Assembly: GCA_900553635.1 (NCBI GenBank) | Contig: USDU01000140.1 | Coordinates: 1-6,795 of the forward strand | Origin: an uncultured Lachnospiraceae bacterium | GTDB taxonomy: Bacteria > Bacillota_A > Clostridia > Lachnospirales > Lachnospiraceae | Reading direction: 5' to 3' | Length of the DNA: 6,795 bases | Shown: positions 1 to 5,267 of the stretch, in pieces | Numbering within the stretch: the first letter of the stretch is position 1 | Layout: every line of letters begins with the position of its first letter | Notes under the pieces: model-generated | Told to the model about the DNA's origin: nothing | Databases searched by the model: none | Seen by the model: only the letters and a program-made list of their open reading frames with translations | Position numbers and translations under genes: made by a program

Positions 1-1267
1 ATGAGGTTCTACGCTTCACTGCAGGTACTTTTGCCTCCAGTGAAGACCTTTCCGTCTCCGGCAAGGGTTTCATAAGCTCCCGTATAAAATATCTCGCTCC
101 GATATTATAGGCTGCTGACAGGTCGCAGTTGTATTGTTTTCCTGTTGTAAAGGTACACAGGCTGTGGTTCTCCTGGTTTCGTGCCACTATCCCGCTTCCG
201 TCATAAGCCAGCCTGCTGGTATTGCGGGCGCTGACTCTGGATACACGGATTCCGCTCCTGTGAGCCTGGTGTTCACACAGCTTCTGGATATCCCGTTTTC
301 TCCACATATGAAGCCTTTGCTTCCTGCTCCCTGTCTTCTTTCCCTGCATTTCCAGATACTCAAAGACAATCACATCTGCCTGATATTCCCGGGCATAGGC
401 CGTAATGGCACCGGATACTTTCCGGGACAATTCCATATTCAGCCGCTTTGCGTATGCCCAGCGGCTATGAATCTGCCCGGCTCCATGCTGTCTCTGGAAT
501 CTGCGGATTCTGCCAAGCACCCGGTACAGCCGGTCTTTATCACTGGGGAAGCTTATAAACCTTCGCCCCAGAACAGTTCCGTCTGCCCGCATGATCGTAC
601 AGACCGCATCCGTATTGATTCCCAGATCCACACTGCAGATAGTCTGAGCTTTTACAACCGTTTTAGACAGGTTTTTCTCTTCTGTATAAGAAAACCGCAG
701 AAAATATTTGTGATGCCGTTTCTCCAGAGTGGGGGCAGACGCTTTTTTTCCTGTCCAATGCTTTCTAAGGTATTCCATATCCGTATGTAACAGTCTGACC
801 CGGAACCATTTCCAATCATGGCCATCATACAGTTTCAGATACTCTGCATCCTCTGTCTCCCCTGCTTCCTTGTACATCACATCCCGGTAAAATACGGGCA
901 TGGCATGGTTTTCCTGTGTAAGCTTCGGTTTCCCGGTCAGCTTTCCATTTTCCCACAATTCCAGCCGCGTCTCATAGGAAGCTACACTTCCCAGTGCATG
1001 CTGAATCGCAGAACGCCTCAGATAGGACGGAAGTTTTGGAAAATGCAGGTCAAAATCGTACCGGGCCTGATTCTTCTTTGTCCCGTGAACCAGATGCTCC
1101 GCTTCATTAAACCGTTTCTTTGCATTCGAAATTTCGGAAAGTTCACCCCAGGCTTCCGTATATACCTGAATCAGATAACTGACTGCAAAGCGGTAAATAC
1201 GCAGCGTATGGCGGATGGGAATATTCTGTTTTCTGATTTCTACACCATAGCTGGATGTTACCTGCAT
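1..1267 (-). CDS. tnpB: IS200/IS605-family TnpB (OrfB), RNA-guided nuclease; 3' end beyond window
   Basis: The minus strand is open for 422 codons from ATG 1267 to the window edge. Visible motifs match the TnpB RuvC fold: SVDLGIN (Asp214), VFEYLE (Glu303) and YNCDLSAAYNIGAR (Asp382), so the catalytic triad is complete. The N-terminal ~200 residues carry the opening (SYGVEIRKQN) and basic region typical of the family. The zinc-ribbon position lacks its first Cys pair: NTSRLAYDGSG stands where CxxCG is usual, which I recall from related Clostridia OrfB proteins. TnpB is known to act as an omega-RNA-guided DNA nuclease that helps retain the element; the omega-RNA would overlap the 3' end, which is outside this window. 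ATG 1267 is preferred because GAGGT lies 6 nt upstream; ATG 1279 is in frame but only a base or so from its GGAG. It lies just after the broken tnpA, on the same strand. Long plus-strand frames here are shadows. Confidence 0.93.
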   Translation of the reverse strand, partial: MQVTSSYGVEIRKQNIPIRHTLRIYRFAVSYLIQVYTEAWGELSEISNAKKRFNEAEHLVHGTKKNQARYDFDLHFPKLPSYLRRSAIQHALGSVASYETRLELWENGKLTGKPKLTQENHAMPVFYRDVMYKEAGETEDAEYLKLYDGHDWKWFRVRLLHTDMEYLRKHWTGKKASAPTLEKRHHKYFLRFSYTEEKNLSKTVVKAQTICSVDLGINTDAVCTIMRADGTVLGRRFISFPSDKDRLYRVLGRIRRFQRQHGAGQIHSRWAYAKRLNMELSRKVSGAITAYAREYQADVIVFEYLEMQGKKTGSRKQRLHMWRKRDIQKLCEHQAHRSGIRVSRVSARNTSRLAYDGSGIVARNQENHSLCTFTTGKQYNCDLSAAYNIGARYFIRELMKPLPETERSSLEAKVPAVKRRTS

Positions 1268-1287
1268 ACACGACCTCATTCTCCGTT

Positions 1288-1621
1288 TTAGTAACTCTTC
1301 GTTTTCTCTTTTTCTTTCTGGCCTTCGATATAGGTTAAAATCTGCTCCCGGCTCCGGTCACTGACCGTCACCGCACAGTAGGAGGGGTTCCATAAATGAC
1401 CGCCCCACAGCTGCTTCTTTAATTCCGGATGGGACAGGAACAGCTGCCTTGCCAGATTTCCTTTCATAATCTTGATCATGTCGGAAATAAAAAACTGCGG
1501 CTTACAATTGAACCTTTTTCCGGTATTTTGTACACCAGATAAGATGATACTGCAATGAGTACACATAGCCTCTACCATATGAAAGTGTGTTTTCTTCGAT
1601 AGTAAATATATTTTTTTCCAT
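1288..1621 (-). pseudogene. tnpA: IS200-type Y1 transposase TnpA, internal deletion and frameshift
   Basis: Two parts of one Y1 transposase lie in different frames. The N-terminal part starts at ATG 1621 and holds YSLQYHLIWCTKYRKKV, the opening beta strand of IS200-family TnpA; it hits TAA at 1504..1502 after 39 codons. The C-terminal part, from about 1512 to stop TAA 1290..1288, resumes at CKPQFFISDMIK and contains LWGGHLWNPSYC and YIEGQ. The latter fits the catalytic Tyr and metal-binding Gln of the family (Tyr and Gln four apart). The stretch that should lie between, including the HUH (His-x-His) metal-binding motif, is absent, an estimated 35-45 residues. The junction is near 1505-1512. 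Without HUH the protein cannot perform single-strand transposition. A 123-aa frame through the C-terminal part (from 1659) gives a nonsense N-terminus and is not the real reading. It is followed 20 nt later by tnpB. Confidence 0.88.
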
Positions 1622-1627
1622 GTTTCG

Positions 1628-1656
1628 ATTATACCATATGTTAGCCAGGGAGTAAA
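1628..1656 (-). promoter_or_regulatory. Promoter of tnpA/tnpB, extended -10
   Basis: The minus strand shows TTTACT (1656..1651), a 17-nt spacer and a perfect TATAAT (1633..1628) preceded by TG at the extended -10 position. Only six bases separate TATAAT from ATG 1621, so a transcript would start almost at that ATG. Either the tnpA message was leaderless or translation began further in, for example at the in-frame GTG in YGRGYVYS, just downstream of GAGG. Confidence 0.6.
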
Positions 1657-1676
1657 CACCAGTTCGATAACTTAGC

Positions 1677-1728
1677 AAAAAATTTGCCCGCCTAACTCAT
1701 CACTAAAGTAACGAGAATGCGGCGGGCA
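1677..1728 (-). terminator. Composite hairpin terminator between the HTH/HipA-like unit and tnpA
   Basis: On the minus strand an 8-bp outer stem (TGCCCGCC / GGCGGGCA, plus positions 1721-1728 and 1685-1692) encloses an inner 8-bp stem (CTCGTTAC / GTGATGAG, two G-U pairs, loop TTTA). AAATTTTTT follows. This would stop minus-strand transcripts coming from the HTH/HipA-like genes. IS200-type elements are also known to carry a terminator ahead of tnpA that insulates them from outside transcription, so it may belong to the IS end. Confidence 0.72.
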
Positions 1729-1733
1729 GTTAT

Positions 1734-1826
1734 TCAATTAACGTATTGATGGATATTACATTCATTTTCTATCTCACCTTGTATCGTTTTTACCAGTTTA
1801 TCACGCTTACCCGGGTTCCGCAAGTT
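1734..1826 (-). other. Gap between genes: short open frame, possible gene remnant
   Basis: The ~120 nt between the small frameshifted gene and the terminator hold one short minus-strand frame bounded by stops. It encodes about 30 residues including KRDKLVKTIQGEIENE, which has the charged, helical composition of real protein, and ends at TGA 1736..1734 just before the terminator. There is no convincing start codon. It may be the tail of a deleted gene. Coding status is unproven. Confidence 0.2.
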
Positions 1827-1849
1827 TCACTACATTTTCTTCTTAACTT

Positions 1850-2024
1850 CTATTCTTTCAGATTGCCCTTCCGGATATGCTCTTTCAGGATCTGATCCGT
1901 CACCTGATAGAGCTTCTCCGAGCCCTGTCTGGTCTTTTGCTGTCTGCCATAGACCTGCTTTGCCGACACGCCGTGTTCTCTCCAGTCTCTGCCTCCGTTG
2001 CTGTTGTTTTAAGCGCTCGTCCAT
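1850..2024 (-). pseudogene. Small basic protein of unknown function, frameshifted
   Basis: ATG 2024 has an AGAAG purine stretch upstream and opens MDERLKQQQRRQRLE. The frame then loses protein-like character. Moving by two bases at a GAGAGA run (plus 1977-1983) restores a plausible continuation, REHGVSAKQVYGRQQ, through LKEHIRKGNLKE to TAG 1852..1850. Total length minus the stop is 175 nt; adding two lost bases gives 59 codons, so a GA slip deletion explains it. The restored 58-aa protein is highly charged and probably all helical. It starts 13 nt after the stop of the HipA-like remnant, so it was likely the third gene of that unit. I do not recognise the family. If no frameshift is assumed, the unshifted 64-aa frame from the same ATG is the alternative, but its C-terminus looks random. 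Confidence 0.45.
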
Positions 2025-2037
2025 AAGTTTTTCTTCT

Positions 2038-2492
2038 TTATTTCCATAAATAGCGGTATTTATCCATCTGCAGATATAAGATCGATGCTACACGGTTACG
2101 AATCTCTTCTTCATACCCTACTGCTTTTTTCAGCAATTCCGCTCCCTGTTTTTTGTAAAATGGAATCTGAGATTTCGACCGTAAAGCCTTTCCGATACAT
2201 CCAGCTGTTCATCAAAATCTGCACTGATTGTTTTTGCTTTTACTTCCCTCATCAACACTACCGGATCTTCTGACATCGGATAGTCCATTGACATATCAGA
2301 CAACAACGCGCCGCCATTGTCAAAAACCGGGCAAAGGGAAAACCGGCCCTCTCCGTCCATTAAAACTGCCATATTGTGCGTGTGCCGATCTTCATTTAAA
2401 AATAACGCATCTATGGTAAACAGCTGATTCATATAGATTCCGAAATTCCGAAGCCCTGTGACGCGTTCCACCTGCTCCACCAGAAATTTCAT
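2038..2492 (-). pseudogene. HipA-like kinase C-lobe, N-lobe missing and frameshifted
   Basis: The frame from ATG 2492 encodes the C-terminal catalytic part of a HipA-type Ser/Thr kinase. LNEDRHTHN holds the catalytic Asp35 and metal-binding Asn40, and CPVFDNGGALLSD holds the second metal Asp58. The ATP-binding N-lobe with its glycine-rich loop is absent, so about half of the usual ~300 residues or more is missing. The frame ends early at TGA 2132..2130. Adding one A to an A6 run (plus 2149-2154) continues it as KKQGAELLKKAVGYEEE to QMDKYRYLWK and TAA 2040..2038, an ending like that of related proteins. ATG overlaps the stop of the HTH gene (ATGA), and GGGGGAG lies upstream, so translation should be coupled. 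HipA kinases phosphorylate translation factors or tRNA synthetases, but this fragment is probably inactive. It could be a true split subunit rather than a truncation; the frameshift argues for decay. Confidence 0.72.
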
Positions 2493-3049
2493 CCTGTCTC
2501 CCCCTTTCCCTTTTCTATCCGGAGCCAGAAATCATCCTCCGCCATTCTTCCTTCCGTCTTCTGAATAATCAGATAGGGATCATAAAAGGGCAGCCCCAAA
2601 TCCTGAAGCACCAGCTTCATCTTGTCTCTGCTTTCCGGAAAACAGCGCGATTCCAGAAACGCGCGATAATCATCCATATCCGGATGTTCCTTTTTTCCAA
2701 ACGCCCGGAACATTACATTGTCCGTATAATTTTTTATCTGAATCAGGTTCTTTGTTTCGTCTACATCGATTAAAGTACAGTACTTTTCTTTATACATGTA
2801 CCACATTCTGACCGGCAGGTTTTGCGAAGGGATTTCCAGTTCTTTTATATAATCCATGTTACGCTCCAGAAGCTTCATAAGCAAGACAACCGGTCCGCTT
2901 GCAGGTTCTTTTTCCCAGCGTTCCACTGTCTTTTTGGAGCAACCCAGCAAACCCACAAATCCTTTCTGTGTGAGATCCAGTTTCTTTCTTATTCTTTTCA
3001 TTTCTTCGGTTGAAATTGTAGCCTCTACGGCAAATCGTTTTTCTTCCAT
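2489..3049 (-). CDS. HTH (XRE/YiaG-like) protein with a C-terminal HipA-N-like domain
   Basis: A 186-residue protein. Residues ~15-62 form a helix-turn-helix: RKKLDLTQKGFVGLLGCSKK then TVERWEKEPASGPVVLL, with the SGP..LL tail seen in YiaG/MqsA-type regulators. Residues ~82-178 form a second domain with YKEKYCTLIDVDE, FLESRCFPESRDKM and GRMAEDDFWLRI. This resembles the N-terminal segment of HipA-like proteins in Clostridia, where I recall a pattern like RxIPxSR...LSDQYWI. The inferred role is a DNA-binding antitoxin or autoregulator carrying the kinase-contacting piece of a split HipA. ATG 3049 (or 3052) is chosen because GGAG sits 4-7 nt upstream; the GTG at 3091 is in frame but lacks a good site. 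A long palindrome lies just upstream. It appears intact, unlike its partner downstream, with which it overlaps by ATGA. Confidence 0.8.
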   Translation of the reverse strand: MEEKRFAVEATISTEEMKRIRKKLDLTQKGFVGLLGCSKKTVERWEKEPASGPVVLLMKLLERNMDYIKELEIPSQNLPVRMWYMYKEKYCTLIDVDETKNLIQIKNYTDNVMFRAFGKKEHPDMDDYRAFLESRCFPESRDKMKLVLQDLGLPFYDPYLIIQKTEGRMAEDDFWLRIEKGKGETG

Positions 3050-3105
3050 CATTCTTCTCCATGTCCTGCCTCTTTTTATGTACTTTATCACATTTTTTTA
3101 CATGT

Positions 3106-3138
3106 AAAGAAAAGTCGTCAAAATGACGACTTTTCTTT
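3106..3138. repeat. Perfect 33-nt palindrome upstream of the HTH gene
   Basis: Arms of 15 bp (AAAGAAAAGTCGTCA and its exact complement) flank a 3-nt centre. As RNA it would form a stable hairpin with an A/U-rich base, so it could end transcription of the lipoprotein gene that stops at 3167. As DNA its core GTCGTCA-AAA-TGACGAC looks like a dimeric HTH-protein operator 57 nt ahead of the HTH start, and autoregulation is typical of such genes. Both roles may apply. I see no convincing -35/-10 pair around it. Confidence 0.75.
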
Positions 3139-3144
3139 GTGTAT

Positions 3145-3168
3145 CATCGACATTTTGACGACTTTTCT
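3145..3168. repeat. Second, imperfect copy of the palindrome arm
   Basis: The arm TGACGACTTTTCT at 3156-3168 repeats the right arm at 3124-3136 in the same orientation, 32 bp away, about three helix turns. The opposite half (CATCGACA) matches the palindrome arm only partly. Its end overlaps the lipoprotein stop codon. This phasing suits a weaker second operator for the HTH protein. Confidence 0.5.
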
Positions 3169-3874
3169 ATTTTTCATTCACTTTTTCAATCCGGTATGCC
3201 AGTCCGATCTGGGCCGGGTCGGTCTCCTGGATGTAACCGCTAAACCAGATCTCCACAGTGTCGCCGGGCTGCACTTCATCCATCAGATTATCTGCGGAAA
3301 CCACATAGTCGCCTGCGGACATTTCCTGAAAGCCGTCGGCCACAGCGATGTAGGTCACCAGAAGATTCCCCTCGTTTACTTCCTTTACCTCAGCCGTGAA
3401 ATGCAGTACCTCCGCCGGGATCGACGTGTCCACAGAATCCACATTCCGGAAGATATGGGGTTCGTCGTCCCAGTACACAAGCAGGGTGTCGTCCGCGCCG
3501 AACTGGTAGCCATACCCTTTTCCGAAATTGGCTTCATCGTCTTTGGCAGGCAGCTGGGTGCTTTCCACTGAAGTGGTAATCTTTCCATCCATATTACCGC
3601 AGCCAACCATGCTGCTTAAGAACCCGGTATCCTGGTAAATGACGCCGTTCACCCGGACACAGGGCGCATAAGCCACCGGGCGGGATTCCGTGAGATCGGG
3701 CAGTGTGGCTGCGTCACCGGAACCATCTGTGCTCTCCTCCTCAGACACTGCATCGCCGGTCTGTACCTGGGGCTCGGATCCGACGGTGTCCTGAGTCTGC
3801 GCGCCTCTGGCGCAGGCTGTCAGAAATGTGGCTGCGGCGGCTGTTATCAGTAACAGACTAAGTCTTTTTTTCAT
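3167..3874 (-). CDS. Secreted lipoprotein with a DUF3221-like C-terminal domain
   Basis: A 235-residue protein with a signal peptide: KKR at the N-terminus, a hydrophobic stretch to residue 20 and lipobox LTAC with Cys21, so it should be lipid-anchored on the outer face of the membrane. Residues ~22-65 are an acidic, Thr/Ser/Gln-rich linker. The middle segment holds VRVNGVIYQDTG, CGNMDGKI and NFGKGYGYQFG, a small domain found in several Clostridia lipoproteins. Residues ~156-232 (FTAEVKEVNEGNLLVTY, AGDYVV, VQPGDTVEIWF, DPAQIGLAYRIEKV) look like the beta-barrel DUF3221/YobA-type domain. The molecular function is unknown. GGAGG lies 8 nt upstream of ATG 3874. It follows ybaK after 113 nt; I see no terminator in that gap and no clear promoter. 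Confidence 0.85.
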   Translation of the reverse strand: MKKRLSLLLITAAAATFLTACARGAQTQDTVGSEPQVQTGDAVSEEESTDGSGDAATLPDLTESRPVAYAPCVRVNGVIYQDTGFLSSMVGCGNMDGKITTSVESTQLPAKDDEANFGKGYGYQFGADDTLLVYWDDEPHIFRNVDSVDTSIPAEVLHFTAEVKEVNEGNLLVTYIAVADGFQEMSAGDYVVSADNLMDEVQPGDTVEIWFSGYIQETDPAQIGLAYRIEKVNEK

Positions 3875-3987
3875 AGGATAATCCTCCTTCCCTTTACTTA
3901 TATAAACGCTTCTTCTTCAGGTTTACTACAGAAAAGCAGAATTTTATCCCGCAGATTTACAGTTCATGATAATAGGGACAGATATCG

Positions 3988-4458
3988 TTACTGAAGTTCC
4001 TTGCAGACGTCTACCCACCCAACGGCTCCCGCCACCTCTTCCAGTTCCGGAATGGTAAGCTTCACCGCGCTGTGATCGTCCCCTGCTGCCGGATACACGG
4101 TCTCGAAGCGGCGTAGGCTCTCATCCAGATAGACCTTCACACCATCGTTGATGCCGAAGGGGCAGACCCCGCCCGGAGCATGGCCGATCCACTGTTCTAC
4201 CTCTTCAAAGGGAATCATTTTTGCTTTGATATGGAATGTATCTTTATACTTGCGGTTGTCCACCCGGGCTGTACCCTCGGTCAGAATCAGTATGGGCTGA
4301 TCCTCCTGTAAAAAGGACATGGTCTTGGCAATCATGCCCGGCTCCACCCCCAGGGCCGCCGCTGCCTCCGCCACGGTGGCGGTGGACATCTCCAATCGGA
4401 TAACATGGTCAAGGAATCCCTTTCTTTCCAGATATTTTTCCGCTCGTTCCTGCGACAT
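3988..4458 (-). CDS. ybaK: YbaK/EbsC-family aminoacyl-tRNA deacylase
   Basis: A 156-residue single-domain protein, normal length for the family. Diagnostic segments are the pattern STATVAEAAAALGVEPG, then IAKTMSF with Lys45 matching the functionally important lysine of YbaK, GGVCPFG at 96-102 (the conserved GGxxPxG loop) and AAGDDHSAVKLTIPEL near the C-terminus. Members hydrolyse mischarged aminoacyl-tRNA, classically Cys-tRNAPro or Ala-tRNAPro, in the cytoplasm. Substrate preference cannot be read here; it could equally be a free ProX or YeaK-like editing protein. GGAGGA lies 9 nt upstream of ATG 4458. A promoter lies at 4511-4538. It appears complete and undisturbed. Confidence 0.9.
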   Translation of the reverse strand: MSQERAEKYLERKGFLDHVIRLEMSTATVAEAAAALGVEPGMIAKTMSFLQEDQPILILTEGTARVDNRKYKDTFHIKAKMIPFEEVEQWIGHAPGGVCPFGINDGVKVYLDESLRRFETVYPAAGDDHSAVKLTIPELEEVAGAVGWVDVCKELQ

Positions 4459-4510
4459 GGTTCTCGCTCCTCCTGTTTTTGCGCTTACTTGTATTTGAAC
4501 ATTCCGTTTT

Positions 4511-4538
4511 ATTCTACCACGCTGACGTTTAAATGCAA
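4511..4538 (-). promoter_or_regulatory. Promoter of the ybaK-lipoprotein unit
   Basis: The minus strand has TTGCAT (4538..4533), a 16-nt spacer and TAGAAT (4516..4511), the latter one base from TATAAT. It sits about 50 nt before the ybaK start and downstream of the terminator that closes the cytX remnant, which is the expected place. Confidence 0.5.
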
Positions 4539-4583
4539 GCCCGCGTGTATCCTACAAAGCAGGATTCCCAGCTGCTGTGCCAT

Positions 4584-4625
4584 AAAAAGCGGAATCGAAG
4601 ATTTCTTTCTCCGATCCCGTTTTTA
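4584..4625 (-). terminator. Rho-independent terminator after the cytX remnant
   Basis: A 12-bp stem (plus 4590-4601 with 4608-4619, including two G-U pairs when transcribed) with a 6-nt loop is followed on the minus strand by CTTTTT. The plus strand also has a T5 run, so it could work in both directions. It lies about 40 nt after the cytX stop codon. Confidence 0.82.
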
Positions 4626-4663
4626 TCAGGTGTTGCCCCTCTCTCAATTCTTTTATGTAACGT

Positions 4664-5143
4664 CTACTTCTTCTCTCCTGCCAGCTTCTCTGCAATCACG
4701 TAGATCACAATGGTAACTACCATATCCGGCAGCGTCTTCCACTCGAAGGCTCTTTTGCTCTCTGCCTTTTTCAGAATAAAGAAATCCGCAATCTGAATGG
4801 CAATCATCGGCGCAAAAACAGATCCGATGAAATACAGGAAGTCCGTGATATCGTCCATGGGGAACAGGATGGCTCCTGCAATACCGATCACAGTCACCAC
4901 AACCGCTACCCATTTTCCATGGATCTTCTCTCCCAGAGACTCGCTGGAAATACCTGCGGAGTACGCGTCCAGGAAGGTGGTGGTCACGGTGGAGAATACA
5001 ATGATCAGAAGGCCTGCGATACCCAGTCCGGCCTTTACCATAATCTGCGCGATATCCGACTCTCCGGTAAAAATCGCGGCTCCCATACCAATCACATACA
5101 TCCAGCAGCTTACCAGACCGTAAACGACTGCGCCAAAGGTCAC
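4664..5143 (-). pseudogene. cytX: CytX-type NCS1 permease, 3' fragment only
   Basis: The frame gives ~159 hydrophobic residues that match the C-terminal part of CytX-like hydroxymethylpyrimidine permeases: SCWMYVIGMGAAIFTGESDI, STVTTTFLDAYSAG, FLYFIGSVFAPMIAI then DFFILKK. NCS1 transporters are ~400 residues with about 12 membrane segments, so roughly 240 N-terminal residues and half the helices are missing. The frame can start only at GTG 5143, which lies inside riboswitch sequence with a poorly placed GGAAGG. CytX supplies HMP for thiamine synthesis, so a TPP riboswitch upstream is expected; here it is cut and joined directly to the coding remnant. A strong terminator follows. It is probably non-functional. 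Confidence 0.83.
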
Positions 5144-5178
5144 ACCTTCCTCTCAGCCTGTATACAAGCTCCCGTCTG
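5135..5178 (-). ncRNA. TPP (THI-box) riboswitch, 5' half only
   Basis: The minus strand reads ACAGACGGGAGCTTGTATAC and then AGGCTGAGAGGAAGGTGTGACCTT. GGGAGC plus CTGAGA is the signature of the pyrimidine-binding arm of TPP riboswitches, and AAGG-TGTG-ACCTT forms the variable P3 hairpin. The second half (GACCC...TTGAACCTGAT and the closing P1 strand) is absent: the sequence passes into permease codons after ACCTTT. Without the pyrophosphate-binding arm it cannot sense TPP. Confidence 0.8.
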
Positions 5179-5195
5179 TTTTATTGTCTTTTTGC

Positions 5196-5224
5196 GTTAT
5201 AGATCGATTTTCATAAAAGAACAA
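5196..5224 (-). promoter_or_regulatory. Promoter of the riboswitch-cytX unit
   Basis: The minus strand has TTGTTC (5224..5219), exactly 17 nt, then TATAAC (5201..5196). Transcription would start near 5189, just ahead of the riboswitch remnant, so the remnant is probably still transcribed. Confidence 0.55.
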
Positions 5225-5267
5225 GGTCTTTTCAAAATTTTCCTGTACAGTTTCTACTACATATCAC

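Noticed and set aside
187..369. Minus-strand 60-aa frame inside tnpB
   Set aside because: It overlaps the TnpB coding frame, which carries the RuvC motifs in this area. It is an out-of-frame shadow.
134..790. Long plus-strand open frame (218 aa) and the neighbouring one at 818..1291
   Set aside because: Both lie antisense to the continuous TnpB frame. The translations are Cys/Pro-rich without domain character, and neither shows family motifs.
2149..2154. Programmed ribosomal frameshifting in the HipA-like gene
   Set aside because: An A6 run could be slippery, but the N-lobe is missing and the next gene is also frameshifted, so decay is the simpler reading. I see no stimulatory structure.
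3050..3091. GTG 3091 as the start of the HTH gene
   Set aside because: It adds 14 residues (IKYIKRGRTWRR-like) with no good ribosome binding site, while ATG 3049/3052 has GGAG at a suitable distance.
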